Part shown: positions 33,501-42,618 of the stretch, one piece after another
How positions within the stretch are numbered: the stretch's first letter is position 1
Layout of the letters: the number at the start of each line of letters is the position of its first letter
Assembly: GCF_008729015.1 (NCBI RefSeq)
Contig: NZ_RKSM01000001.1
Span: 310,001-374,000 of the forward strand
Reading direction: 5' to 3'
Source: Haloarcula sp. CBA1129
GTDB lineage: Archaea > Halobacteriota > Halobacteria > Halobacteriales > Haloarculaceae
Length of the DNA stretch: 64,000 nt
The notes under the pieces: model-generated
The model's input: only the letters and a program-made list of their open reading frames with translations
The model's database searches: none
What the model was told of the DNA's origin: nothing
Position numbers and translations under genes: made by a program

Positions 33501-34862
33501 ATGGACGCCGCGCGGCTCCCTGGGACCAGCGGACCCGAGCAGATAGTCGCGCACGTCGATATGGATTGCTTCTACGCCGCTTGCGAACAGCGGCGGGAGC
33601 CGGCACTCAGAGGCGAACCGCTCGTCGTGGGCATGGGCTACGAGAGCGGCGCGACCCACGGGGCCGTCGCGACAGCGAGCTACGAGGCGCGGGCGTACGG
33701 CGTCGAATCCGCGATGGCTATCTCCGAGGCGCTGGACCGACTCCCTCGCAAAGTCGAGGCCGTCGAGGACCCGGACTTAGACGTCGAGGACGCGGGGTTC
33801 TACCGCCCGGTGGACATGGGATTCTACGAGTCCGTCGCCGCGGACGTCCGGGAAATCCTCCACGCGGAAGCGGCTGTCGTTCGCGAAGTGAGCATCGACG
33901 AGGCGTATCTGGATGTCACCGAGCGTGTCTCTTGGGAAACCGTCGAGTCGTGGGCACAGGACCTGAAAGACACCATCGAGTCGGATGTCGGCGTGGTCGC
34001 GAGTGTCGGCGTCGCGCCGACGATGAGCGCCGCGAAGGTGGCAAGCGACCGCGACAAGCCGGACGGGCTGGTCGTCGTCGAACCCGGAACAGTCCGGGAG
34101 TTCTTCGCCGACCTCCCGGTCGAGGATGTCCACGGCGTCGGCCCGGTCACCGCCAGAGAGCTCGATACACTCGATATCGGAACCGCGGGGGACTTGGCGG
34201 CCGCCGACCCGGAGCTGCTGGCCGAGCGCTTCGGCGAGCGCGGCCGCGAGATACGCCGCTACGCTCGTGGCGAGGACGAGCGGTCGGTGACACCGAAAGG
34301 CGACCCAAAAAGCCTCTCACGGGAGTCTGCGTTCACCGAGGCAACGACTGACTCGGAGGCCAAGTGTCGGCAAGTCCGCACGCTCGCCGACGCTGTTGCC
34401 GACCGCGCCCGTCGGAAGGGCGCGCGCTACCAGACCATCGGTATCAAGGTCGTGATGCCGCCATTCGACGTGAACACGCGCGCTCGCTCGCTCCCCGGGC
34501 CAGTCGAAGAGCCCGAACTGATCAGGCGCGTCGCGTTAGACCTGCTTGCCGAGTTCGATGCCGACCCGGTTCGGAAGGTCGGGGTCCGAGTCTCGAATCT
34601 GGACTTTTCGGCCGGTGAGCAGGCCAATCTGGATAGGTTCGGCGACGATACCGGCACCGAGGAGACGGCCGACCCCTCTCTCGCCGGCACTGACGCAGTG
34701 ACGGCTGACAGCCCGGACGATGCGGGACAGGTCGAGCTTGAAACGTTCGCGGAAAACGACGTGGGAACCGAGAGTGCTGGAGACGCAGTGAACAGCGGGC
34801 CAGACACTGGCGACAGCCGCGGTTCGCTCCCGCCCGGCCAGACCACGCTTGCGGATTTCTGA
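33501..34862 (+). CDS. dinB: DNA polymerase IV (Y-family translesion polymerase)
   Basis: A 453-residue lesion-bypass polymerase. IVAHVDMDCFYAACEQRREP carries the first metal-binding Asp, and REVSIDEAYLDVTERV the catalytic SIDE motif with the second acidic pair. Helix-hairpin-helix VHGVGPVTARELDTL sits in the thumb, and the little-finger domain spans about 245-365. An acidic disordered tail ends in QTTLADF, a PCNA-interacting (PIP) box, as expected for recruitment to the sliding clamp. Confidence 0.95.
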   Translation: MDAARLPGTSGPEQIVAHVDMDCFYAACEQRREPALRGEPLVVGMGYESGATHGAVATASYEARAYGVESAMAISEALDRLPRKVEAVEDPDLDVEDAGFYRPVDMGFYESVAADVREILHAEAAVVREVSIDEAYLDVTERVSWETVESWAQDLKDTIESDVGVVASVGVAPTMSAAKVASDRDKPDGLVVVEPGTVREFFADLPVEDVHGVGPVTARELDTLDIGTAGDLAAADPELLAERFGERGREIRRYARGEDERSVTPKGDPKSLSRESAFTEATTDSEAKCRQVRTLADAVADRARRKGARYQTIGIKVVMPPFDVNTRARSLPGPVEEPELIRRVALDLLAEFDADPVRKVGVRVSNLDFSAGEQANLDRFGDDTGTEETADPSLAGTDAVTADSPDDAGQVELETFAENDVGTESAGDAVNSGPDTGDSRGSLPPGQTTLADF

Positions 34863-34868
34863 CGGTGT

Positions 34869-35216
34869 TCAGGCGACGCCGTGTTCCAAATTCTCCAGCA
34901 GTTTCCCGACGAACAGGCCGGCCCGCGGCGAGATGGTGTCGTCGGCTGGGACTTCTGTTGGATGCGCGGCCAGCGTGTCGACGAACCGCTGGCTGTGGGT
35001 CATCGCGTGTAACATGTCGACCACGTCGACCACCAGCCCCTCGTCGCTGGTGTCCATGCCGGCGTACCGCTCCTTCTCAGCTTCGGAGTAGGTGATTGTC
35101 CACGCCGGGCCGCCGGCGGCCGCGACGATGTCGTCGAGCGGCGCCACCTCCAGCGGGCCGTCGTCACTCCCGACGTACACAACCTCGTCCTCGACGAACG
35201 TCTCGTATCTGTCCAT
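34869..35216 (-). CDS. Uncharacterised acidic protein, haloarchaeal
   Basis: A 115-residue protein. ATG 35216 (MDRYETFVEDEVVYVGSDDG) is chosen; ATG 35255 would add 13 residues. The sequence PLDDIVAAAGGPAWTITYSE, then EGLVVDVVDMLHAMTHSQRF, is orderly and ends in a helical AGLFVGKLLENLEHG. I do not recognise a family. It converges with dinB, leaving six bases between stops. Confidence 0.6.
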   Translation of the reverse strand: MDRYETFVEDEVVYVGSDDGPLEVAPLDDIVAAAGGPAWTITYSEAEKERYAGMDTSDEGLVVDVVDMLHAMTHSQRFVDTLAAHPTEVPADDTISPRAGLFVGKLLENLEHGVA

Positions 35217-35377
35217 GGACAGCCCCCACCGAACGACTGTGTCAAAGTATGCCATCACAATAGCCGTTGCCCCACCTCGAACCGACTGGCAATGATCACG
35301 GTCTGTCTTGCAACCGCATCTCTCAGTCTCGGGGATATCCGTTGGCCTGCACAATCGGTATACAACTGCCGTTTATC

Positions 35378-36058
35378 ATGGAAGATATGGTTGAGTTCGG
35401 ACCCCGCGACCGCGAGGCTGTCTACAAGGCCATCTATTCGCGACGGGACATCAGGCGATTTGTCGATGATCCCGTTCCAGAGGAAGCACTGGCACGGATT
35501 CTGGATGCAGCACACAACGCACCCAGCGTCGGGTTCTCGCAACCGTGGGACTTCGTTGTGATTGAGGATGAGCAGACGAAATCAGCGGTCGCGTCGATTG
35601 CCGAACGGGCGATAGCTGCCGCCCGTGAAGGCTATACAGAGCCGCGCAAATCAGAGTTCGGCCAGCTGAAACTGGAGGGGATAACCGATGCCCCGGTGAA
35701 TATCTGTGTCACCTGTGACCCTACTCGTGATGCACCGCACGTTCTCGGCCGGAACACGATGCAGCGGATGGACGTCTATTCGACGTGTCTTGCCGTGCAA
35801 AACCTCTGGCTCGCTGCCCGTACCGAGGGTATCGGTGTCGGCTGGGTCTCGTTTCTGTATCCCCACGAACTCCGTGATGTATTGAACATTCCGCACCACG
35901 TCCAGCCCGTCGCCTACCTCTGTGTCGGATACCCAGCGGATGGCTTCCCCGCTGAACCGGTACTGCAACAGGAAGGCTGGCGTCGTCGCATCGACAGAAC
36001 GGAACTGATCCACTACGACGAGTGGGACCCCAGTCGGACACCCGAAACGCAGTCATAA
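35378..36058 (+). CDS. bluB: 5,6-Dimethylbenzimidazole synthase (BluB)
   Basis: A 226-residue nitroreductase-fold flavoenzyme that converts FMNH2 with O2 to the lower ligand of vitamin B12. Signatures are YSRRDIRRFVDDPVPEEALA, DAAHNAPSVGFSQPWDFVV (FMN contacts), NTMQRMDVYSTCLAVQNLW and EGIGVGWVSFLYPHELRDVL, all close to BluB and distinct from generic nitroreductases. ATG 35378 follows an AT-rich patch (ggtatacaa). No other cobalamin genes are in this window. Confidence 0.88.
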   Translation: MEDMVEFGPRDREAVYKAIYSRRDIRRFVDDPVPEEALARILDAAHNAPSVGFSQPWDFVVIEDEQTKSAVASIAERAIAAAREGYTEPRKSEFGQLKLEGITDAPVNICVTCDPTRDAPHVLGRNTMQRMDVYSTCLAVQNLWLAARTEGIGVGWVSFLYPHELRDVLNIPHHVQPVAYLCVGYPADGFPAEPVLQQEGWRRRIDRTELIHYDEWDPSRTPETQS

Positions 36059-36230
36059 CGGCTTCGGCGACCGAACCTCCGGTCGATCCCACACGAGATA
36101 TGGAAGCCTGTGCGAACGATCTCTCGGAACGATTTCGAACGGTTTCGCCCGCATCCAGATCTGTACCACAGTTGATGGGCGTCTGACGGAGAGTTATGGG
36201 GCCTGCGCGTCTCCATCCTGACAGAAACGC

Positions 36231-38123
36231 ATGGCAGAGACCGAACAGATAACCGTCGCGACGACAAGCGCGGGGCCGGGTGGGACCGGGGAACCGGGAG
36301 AGACAGTCAATCTCCCGGTGGTGGAACTGCTGACCGGCCGGGGGTTCATCACCGGTAAGAGCGGGTCCGGGAAGAGTAACACGGCGAGCGTCATTGCCGA
36401 GAAACTGCTCGACAACGGCTTTGGCCTGCTTATCGTCGATATCGACGGCGAGTACTACGGCCTGAAAGAGGAGTACGAGATCCTCCACGTCGGCGGCGAC
36501 GAGGAGTGTGACATTCAGGTCACCGAGGACCACGCCGGCAAGATTGCCTCGCTGGCGCTGGAACAGAACGTCCCGATCATTCTGGACATCTCGTCGTTCC
36601 TCGACGAAGAGGAGGCCGAGACACTGCTGACCGAAGTGGCCAAGCAGCTGTTCGCCAAGGCGAAAAAGCAGAAACAGCCGTTCCTGATGCTCGTCGAGGA
36701 GTGCCACGAGTGGATGCCCGAGAAGGGGTCGATGGGTGAGGTCGGGAAGATGCTCATCAAGATCGGGAAGCGCGGCCGGAAACACGGGCTGGGCATCGTC
36801 GGCATCAGCCAGCGCCCCGCCGACGTAAAGAAGGACTACATCACCCAGTGTGATTGGCTCGTCTGGCACCGTCTGACTTGGAACAACGACACGAAGGTGG
36901 TCGGGCGCATCCTCGACAACAAGTATGCCGACGCCGTCGAAGACTTAGACGACGGCGAGGCGTTCATGATGAACGACTGGGCCGAGCAGGTCAGTCGGGT
37001 CCAGTTCCATCGCAAGCAGACGTTCGACGCCGGCGCGACGCCCGGCCTCGACGACTTCGAGCGGCCCGAGCTCAAGTCCGTCAGCGACGACCTCGTCTCC
37101 GAACTGGAGACCATCAGCGAGGAACAACAGGCGACGGAGAACCGCATCAAGGAACTCCGCGAGGAGCTGGACAAGAAGAACTCCCGCATCGCCGAACTGG
37201 AGGCGGAACTGCAAGACGCCAGAGACCTCTCTCGGATGGCCGAGCAGTTCACCGAAGCCATGCTGGATCAGGCCGAGGACTACAACCCCGGCCGGACGGA
37301 ACAGGAGAAGATGCGCCGCCAGCACGAACGGTTTGCCGACCAGCCGGCGTCGGACGACGAGGCAGACGACGATGGCTCCCGTAACGAGCAGTCCGCGGAG
37401 TCGGACGAAACAGCCGATGCCACGTCCGGCGGCGGGTTCGGTGACGCGTTCAGTGCCTTCGCCGAGGACGGGGCCGCGATGAACGGTGGCAGCGCCGGGG
37501 ACGGTGCGGCGTCGAACGGCGATAGCGCGGAAGCGGCGTCGAACGACGACGGTGCGGACCACAAGCCGGCGACGAACGGCCACGCCGCAACCGACGACGT
37601 AGCGACGACCGGCGCAAGCGCAGACGGCGGTGCAACGACGGTGTCCGCCAACGGTCACAGTGAATCCGACGACACAGCTGCTGCGAACGAAACTGATGAC
37701 GCACAGCTGAAAGCGGCCATCGCCGAGGCCGTCGAAGCGGAGCAGACAGACGGAGCGGACGCATCGTCTGCCGACGAGACCACGGCGTTCGACGGTCCCG
37801 CCGTCTACGGCGACCTCCACGCCGACATCGAGGAGTTGGACCGAAAGACCCGCCGGATGCTCGCGTACTACCGCGAGCAAGGGCCCGGGACGCCGCTGAA
37901 CGCCCACTTCTCGGCTGGCGGGTCCGGCGACCGGACCGCGGCCTACGCACGGAACAGAGAACTCAGACTCCGCGGGCTGGTCGAACACGTCGGCCGCGGA
38001 AAGTACGACACTCGGTTGACCGCGCTGGTTCGAGCGGAGAGCGACCGCCGACTCGACGAAGACGAGGTAGAATCGGTTGTCGCTCGACTCGAATCGATGT
38101 TTCTGGACGGAACTGACGAGTGA
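36231..38123 (+). CDS. HerA-like ATPase (DUF87) with coiled coil and winged-helix tail
   Basis: A 630-residue ATPase. Walker A is GKSGSGKS at 42-49 and Walker B is FLMLVEECHE at 151-160. GIVGISQRPADVKKDYITQC lies at the sensor region, and HRLTWNNDTKVVG follows. Residues about 285-330 form a coiled coil (EEQQATENRIKELREELDKK). An Asp/Ser/Asn/Gly-rich linker (about 360-520) leads to a C-terminal helical domain (IEELDRKTRRMLAYYREQGP). HerA-type pumps translocate DNA with NurA nuclease, but no nurA is nearby. A chromosome- or defence-related motor is plausible. Confidence 0.85.
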   Translation: MAETEQITVATTSAGPGGTGEPGETVNLPVVELLTGRGFITGKSGSGKSNTASVIAEKLLDNGFGLLIVDIDGEYYGLKEEYEILHVGGDEECDIQVTEDHAGKIASLALEQNVPIILDISSFLDEEEAETLLTEVAKQLFAKAKKQKQPFLMLVEECHEWMPEKGSMGEVGKMLIKIGKRGRKHGLGIVGISQRPADVKKDYITQCDWLVWHRLTWNNDTKVVGRILDNKYADAVEDLDDGEAFMMNDWAEQVSRVQFHRKQTFDAGATPGLDDFERPELKSVSDDLVSELETISEEQQATENRIKELREELDKKNSRIAELEAELQDARDLSRMAEQFTEAMLDQAEDYNPGRTEQEKMRRQHERFADQPASDDEADDDGSRNEQSAESDETADATSGGGFGDAFSAFAEDGAAMNGGSAGDGAASNGDSAEAASNDDGADHKPATNGHAATDDVATTGASADGGATTVSANGHSESDDTAAANETDDAQLKAAIAEAVEAEQTDGADASSADETTAFDGPAVYGDLHADIEELDRKTRRMLAYYREQGPGTPLNAHFSAGGSGDRTAAYARNRELRLRGLVEHVGRGKYDTRLTALVRAESDRRLDEDEVESVVARLESMFLDGTDE

Positions 38124-38150
38124 AAAGCTAGTTCTTCGGTACCGGTGCTT

Positions 38151-38798
38151 CTACAGGAGCGGTTCGACGAGGTCTTCGAGCGCCGCGCGCGGGTCGTCGG
38201 CCTTTGCGACGCCGCTCGCCAGCAGAACGCCGCTCGCGCCGAGATCGCTCGCCGAGACGAGGTCCTCACCGGTGGAGATGCCAGCGCCACAGAGCACGTC
38301 CACGTCGCCGTTGACGCGGGCAGCGGCGTCGACTGCGCCGGTCACGATGTCCGGGTCGGCCTTGCTGACGGGCGTGCCGGTTCCGATGAGTTCCGGCGGC
38401 TCGACGGCGACGCCGTCGGGGTCGAGCGCGGCGGCCGCGCCGATCTGTGCGGGATTGTTCGCACAGACGATGGTTTCGAGGTCCGCGCGGTCGGCGGCAT
38501 CCAGCGCGCCGTCGATATCCGCGAGCTTGAGTCGGTTCTCGGAGTGGTTCAGGAGCGTCCCGACAGCGCCGGCATCTGCGGCGGCCTCGGCGAGGGTACT
38601 GCCGGTGTGGCTGCCGTGCTCGACGGCGCTGACGTGCTGGGCCCACGTCTCGACGCCGGTTTCCGCGACAGCGCCGATTTGTGCGGCCTGTGGCGCGACA
38701 GCGACGCGAACGCCGGAGTCGTCGCTCACGTCAGCAGCGGCGGTTGCTACCTCGACTGGGTCACATGGGTACGCCTTCAGATTGACAAGGACGAACAT
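38151..38798 (-). CDS. tpiA: Triose-phosphate isomerase
   Basis: Interconverts dihydroxyacetone phosphate and glyceraldehyde-3-phosphate. The 215-residue length fits the short archaeal form. It starts at ATG 38798 ([14 protein letters not shown]) with the active-site Asn/Lys pair. [12 protein letters not shown] carries the catalytic His, GTGTPVSK the flexible loop 6 with the upstream Glu in [11 protein letters not shown], and [12 protein letters not shown] the phosphate loop. It supports both the fructose module in this window and gluconeogenesis. Confidence 0.94.
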   Translation of the reverse strand: MFVLVNLKAYPCDPVEVATAAADVSDDSGVRVAVAPQAAQIGAVAETGVETWAQHVSAVEHGSHTGSTLAEAAADAGAVGTLLNHSENRLKLADIDGALDAADRADLETIVCANNPAQIGAAAALDPDGVAVEPPELIGTGTPVSKADPDIVTGAVDAAARVNGDVDVLCGAGISTGEDLVSASDLGASGVLLASGVAKADDPRAALEDLVEPLL

Positions 38799-38941
38799 AC
38801 GAAACGCACCGGTTGCTGTCGGGAAATAGGTTGCGAAGCCGCCGTTTGGCGTGCCTCCCACCGCGCACTCGTTCATTCTCGGCCTACCGCTCGGGGGTGA
38901 CAATTATTACGCTTCAGCCGAGACAAAAAACGAGACAAGCC

Positions 38942-39502
38942 GTGACAGCAGGGGATGACGACACACCGACCGTTCTGATAGTCGAGGACGAACAACACTT
39001 GGCCGATCTGTACACCGATTATCTGTCTGACCAGTACCACGTACAGACGGCCTACAGCGGCGAGGAAGGTCTGGAACTGCTGTCGCCCGACATCGACGTC
39101 GTACTGCTCGACCGACGGATGCCAGTCGTCTCCGGTAACGAAGTGCTCGCACAGATCGAAGAGAAAGGCCTTCGATGCCGCGTCGCGATGGTTACCGCTA
39201 TCGACCCCGACTTCGACATTATCGAGATGCGCGTCGACGACTACCTCGTCAAGCCTGTCACCCGTGACGATCTTCAAGCAGTCGTCAATCGACTGTACAA
39301 GATTCGGGAGTACAACGACAGACTCCGGACACTCACGTCGAAAAAGCTCAAGCGCAACGTCCTCCGCGTCGAGAAGACCGAACGGGAACTGCAAGACAGC
39401 GCACGATATCAGGAACTACAGAACGAGATCGAGCGTATCTCGTCGAACGTCGAGTCACTCGCAGACGAACTCGACGTAGAGAAAAGCGACCTCCAGCTGT
39501 GA
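38942..39502 (+). CDS. Response regulator with HalX domain
   Basis: A 186-residue protein. The receiver domain (about 9-120) has VLIVEDEQHLADLYTDYL, VVLLDRRMPVVSGNEVLAQI with the phospho-Asp, VAMVTAIDPD and DYLVKPVTRDDL. A HalX helical domain follows (VVNRLYKIREYNDRLRTLTS), then a coiled tail. GTG 38942 is chosen because an AT-rich box (aattatta, about 38900-38907) lies 35-42 bases upstream; GTG 38897 precedes that box. It is divergent from tpiA. Confidence 0.85.
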   Translation: MTAGDDDTPTVLIVEDEQHLADLYTDYLSDQYHVQTAYSGEEGLELLSPDIDVVLLDRRMPVVSGNEVLAQIEEKGLRCRVAMVTAIDPDFDIIEMRVDDYLVKPVTRDDLQAVVNRLYKIREYNDRLRTLTSKKLKRNVLRVEKTERELQDSARYQELQNEIERISSNVESLADELDVEKSDLQL

Positions 39503-39503
39503 T

Positions 39504-40034
39504 CTAGTCTTTCCGTTTCACGACGTCGCCGAGCGTGTACTCGCCGTCGCTGCTCCCGCCGGACCACTCCGTCTCGTCGGCGCTGCCGCCCGCGCTCAGG
39601 GAAATTTCGAGCGCGCTTTCGAGTTTCTTCTGGACGTCATCGCTGGGCAGCGAGTTCCCCTGTTCGAGCTTCCGAATCAGGCTCGCCTTCTCGTTGAGCT
39701 GCTTGGCGAGTTCCTCTTGGCTGAGGCCCTGAGACTCCCGACCCTTGCGGATTCGGTCGTGGTAATCCTGTGCGATCTCGTCCATCTCGTCGAACATGTC
39801 TCGACGGCGGCCACCGGACCCGCCACCGCCCGAGGAACTCGACGAGGCGGATGAACTCGATGACGATGACGAGGAGGACGACGTCGAGTACTTCGTCGAC
39901 GTGGACGACGTCTCCTCCGTCTTGACCTCCGTGCCGAAGTCGGTACACTCGTCACAGACGTCGAGTTCGGCTCCCTCTATTTTGACGCGGTTCGGAGACG
40001 AAACCTCCGTCCCGCACATCTCGCACTGAACCAT
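39504..40034 (-). CDS. Multiprotein bridging factor 1 homologue (aMBF1)
   Basis: A 176-residue protein. An N-terminal zinc ribbon (VQCEMCGTEVSSPNRVKIEG, ELDVCDECTDFG; four Cys) is followed by a Ser-rich, low-complexity linker (about 45-80) and a helix-turn-helix (DRIRKGRESQGLSQEELAKQ, LNEKASLIRKLEQGNSLPSD). In archaea this factor associates with the ribosome and may bridge TBP to activators. ATG 40034 gives the canonical MVQCEMCG start. A TnpB gene ends 67 bases upstream, leaving little room for its own promoter. Confidence 0.92.
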   Translation of the reverse strand: MVQCEMCGTEVSSPNRVKIEGAELDVCDECTDFGTEVKTEETSSTSTKYSTSSSSSSSSSSSASSSSSGGGGSGGRRRDMFDEMDEIAQDYHDRIRKGRESQGLSQEELAKQLNEKASLIRKLEQGNSLPSDDVQKKLESALEISLSAGGSADETEWSGGSSDGEYTLGDVVKRKD

Positions 40035-40101
40035 ACCGACGGCTTGGACTGGGCGCGGTTTGAATGTTGCCCTGCGCACGCTGGCGCGGGGAATCCTGTT
40101 C

Positions 40102-41343
40102 TCACGTAGACAGGCTTCCTGTTTCGATGACGTGACTTGCAGACATTCGCTGAAGATCAGCGGTGTCCGTAGCGGTCACAGTCTCCACAGGCGTTGATTC
40201 GGGCCATCCCAGCCCTAGTTCAGAAAACCCCCTTTGCAAGACGTTCATCGCTGCATTCGCATCCCTGTTTGTCTCAAACCCACATGATGGACAGGAGTGT
40301 TCCCGGACCCAGATGGACTTCGATGACTCCACACCACACACCGCACATTCTTTTGTCGTCCCTGCCGCTTCGACCTGCACAACGTGCGTACCGTACACAT
40401 CGCCCTTGTATTCAAGCAAAGTGATAAACTGTCGCCACGCCGCATCCTGCTTGTTCCGACCGTTTCCATCCGCTCGAAGCATACTCTGAACGTTCAAGTC
40501 CTCCACAAACACGGCATCGTACTCCTTGACGAGCCACGTCGTTATTTTGTGCTGGTAGTCCAGTACTTTCCGGTGGATGTCGCGTTTGGCCTTCGCCACT
40601 TCGACTCGCTGATCCTCGTAGTTGTTCGACCCATGTTCTTTCCGCGAGAGTTTGCGGTGCGCACGTCGGAGTCGTTCGTATTCGCCTTCGAGGTCGAGCC
40701 AATCCACGGACTTCCCGTCGCTGGTATGGATGTAGTTCAAGATGCCGAGGTCAATACCCACGCTGTTGCTCGGGTTGAGTGAGTCCACATCGGGCTTCTC
40801 GGGCAAGTTAGCGTCGTCGATTTCCAACCCAAAGGAAACGAACCACTCACCGGTAGTCTCTTTCTTGAACGTGGCTTCCTTTATTGAGGAATCAGCAGGG
40901 ATTGGACGGGAGTACCGTATTTTGACCCATCCGACTTTGCTGAAGCGAACGTACGCAAACCCGTCTTGGCCCCTCTTTTCATCGAGGTCGAAACCAGACT
41001 GGTTGTACGTCACGCTCCGGTAATCGGTGGGTGCTTGCCGTTTGAGACGACCAACGGTGTGCCCGTTCTCTTTTTGTTTACGAAGGTTCGAGAGGTTGCG
41101 GTGGAAGCGGGCAACGGTAGCTTGCGCGGCTTTCGAATACGTTTCCGCGAACACTGGCCATTTTTGCTTCCACTCAGGGAGTTTGTTGTTCTGGTCGAAC
41201 TCACTCGGCTTAGCATCCACGGGGCTGTTCGTGTAGTCCCATCGGACGTGGTTGTATAGTTGGCGATGAATATCTACCTGATGTTCCAGTTCGTCCGCTA
41301 CCCCTTCTGTCGGATAGGCACGGTAGCGGTAACTGTGTTCCAT
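40102..41343 (-). CDS. tnpB: TnpB RNA-guided nuclease, lone (IS1341-type)
   Basis: A 413-residue IS200/IS605-family TnpB, ancestor-type of Cas12. The RuvC-like triad is complete: D198 in VGIDLGILNY, E281 in AVFVEDLNVQ, D361 in NRDANAA. A zinc finger with Cys 333, 336, 351 and 354 sits before the last motif. No tnpA transposase is adjacent. The C-terminal tail (about 385-413) is probably also the start of the guide (omega) RNA on this strand, as in known elements. Expected activity is guide-directed cleavage near a short target motif that keeps the element in place. Confidence 0.92.
   Translation of the reverse strand: MEHSYRYRAYPTEGVADELEHQVDIHRQLYNHVRWDYTNSPVDAKPSEFDQNNKLPEWKQKWPVFAETYSKAAQATVARFHRNLSNLRKQKENGHTVGRLKRQAPTDYRSVTYNQSGFDLDEKRGQDGFAYVRFSKVGWVKIRYSRPIPADSSIKEATFKKETTGEWFVSFGLEIDDANLPEKPDVDSLNPSNSVGIDLGILNYIHTSDGKSVDWLDLEGEYERLRRAHRKLSRKEHGSNNYEDQRVEVAKAKRDIHRKVLDYQHKITTWLVKEYDAVFVEDLNVQSMLRADGNGRNKQDAAWRQFITLLEYKGDVYGTHVVQVEAAGTTKECAVCGVESSKSIWVREHSCPSCGFETNRDANAAMNVLQRGFSELGLGWPESTPVETVTATDTADLQRMSASHVIETGSLST
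40105..40121 (-). other. Right-end hairpin of the TnpB element / omega-RNA region
   Basis: Over the last codons, read on the minus strand, lies ACAGG-AAG-CCTGT, a 5-bp stem. It continues downstream into ACGTGAGAACAGGATTCCCC. Subterminal hairpins at this place mark right ends of IS200/IS605 elements and the 3' part of omega RNAs. The guide would be the flanking host sequence just beyond (about 40060-40090), but the exact boundary is not fixed by sequence alone. Confidence 0.5.
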
Positions 41344-41506
41344 CGCTATCCTTGATTGTCGACATGTTTATTTAATGGTTTGTGACATGGAGTTTCGGCT
41401 TCATCCCCGTTCATGGTGTGTCGGGGGATTCGCCACGCTGATCAGTATAAATAGTGCACTGGTCGTTCTCAGCGGGATACTGGTCCGTCAATTGCTGAAC
41501 CGATGT

Positions 41507-42115
41507 TCAGTCGAGCGCTCTCATCGCGTGATAGAACCGCTGGGCGGCGGTGACGTGGCCGACGACGGCGAACACGACCAGCAGCCAGCCGACCAGCGTC
41601 AGGCCGGCCAGCGTAGTTTGGACGAACGCAGCCACACCAGTCACGACACCGACGAGAGCAAGCCGGTCGGCGCGACCGAGCAGGCCGCCGTACACGCGGT
41701 CGAGGCCGACCGCTTGCGCTTGGGTCCCGAGATAGGAGGTCATCAGAACGCCGGTGACGGCGGCGATGCCCAGTTCCCACTGGCTCACGCCCGCGGCGAG
41801 GCCGACGATGATGCCGATGTCGGCGTAGCGGTCCAGCACGTGGTCCAGCAGGTCGCCGCCGGAGGACGCGACGTTTAGTTCCCGGGCGAGCGCGCCGTCC
41901 ACGAGGTCGAGCCAGCCGTTCAGGAAGACCAGCACTGCGCCGCCGAGATACAGCAGCGGGTCCCGCGTCGCGACGGCGTACACGCTGCCGGCCCCCAGTG
42001 CGAGCAGGAACGCAATGACGCTGACGCCGTTGGGTGAGAGGCCGGCAACCTTGGCGGCGCTGACGAACGGGCCGAGTGCGCGGTCGGCCAGCGGGCGGAA
42101 CTTATCGAGCGTCAT
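41507..42115 (-). CDS. CDP-alcohol phosphatidyltransferase (archaetidylinositol-phosphate synthase type)
   Basis: A 202-residue membrane enzyme joining a CDP-activated archaeal lipid with a polar alcohol phosphate. The catalytic motif DGxxARx8GxxxDxxxD is seen as DLVDGALARELNVASSGGDL followed by LDHVLDRYAD. About six transmembrane helices are predicted. The start overlaps the stop of the upstream kinase gene (ATGA), placing it third in an operon with hisC. The exact polar head group is uncertain. Confidence 0.88.
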   Translation of the reverse strand: MTLDKFRPLADRALGPFVSAAKVAGLSPNGVSVIAFLLALGAGSVYAVATRDPLLYLGGAVLVFLNGWLDLVDGALARELNVASSGGDLLDHVLDRYADIGIIVGLAAGVSQWELGIAAVTGVLMTSYLGTQAQAVGLDRVYGGLLGRADRLALVGVVTGVAAFVQTTLAGLTLVGWLLVVFAVVGHVTAAQRFYHAMRALD

Positions 42116-42618
42116 AGCCAGTCGATGTAGGAGACGGTCCCCGCGCTCGGCTCGCGCTCCCCATCGACGACAGCCTGAATTTCACTCGCTACCTCGTCGG
42201 GGTCCCGGTCCGTCGTCTCGATCTCGTACACCGATTCCATGCCATGCTCCTCGACGGCTTCCCCGAGGATGACGTCGAGCGCCTCCGACTCCGCGTTCTC
42301 GTAGGCCTTCGAGTCATCGTCGCCGCGCTCCCGGAGCCGTTCGACGATGGTCTCGGGGTGGGCTCGCAGCACAATCACGCGGTCGGCGTCGAAGTGATGG
42401 GCGAGGTGGGATTCGAACAGCACGTCCTCGCGGCCGTCGAGCCACTCTGACAGGCCGTCGAGGTCGGCGACGAGGCTCCCGCGGTCCTCGTCGATACCCG
42501 TCGAGAATCCCTCGTCTTTGATGATTTCGTTGAGGTGGAGTACGTCGAGGTCGGTGTCGAGATGCTCCGTCGCCGTGGTCTTGCCCGTGCCCGGCGTCCC
42601 GGTGACGGCAACTCTCAC
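42112..42618 (-). CDS. Adenylate kinase-like P-loop NTPase (AK6/Fap7 type)
   Basis: A 168-residue kinase. VAVTGTPGTGKTTATEHL is the P-loop, LHLNEIIKDEGF the NMP-binding part and VLFESHLAHHFDADRVIVLR the second strand motif. Its small size and sequence match the AK6/Fap7 family, which in archaea links to 30S ribosome assembly. The start is GTG 42618, overlapping the hisC stop by four bases; no in-frame ATG exists at this point. It is coupled to the next gene by ATGA. Confidence 0.85.
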   Translation of the reverse strand: MRVAVTGTPGTGKTTATEHLDTDLDVLHLNEIIKDEGFSTGIDEDRGSLVADLDGLSEWLDGREDVLFESHLAHHFDADRVIVLRAHPETIVERLRERGDDDSKAYENAESEALDVILGEAVEEHGMESVYEIETTDRDPDEVASEIQAVVDGEREPSAGTVSYIDWL

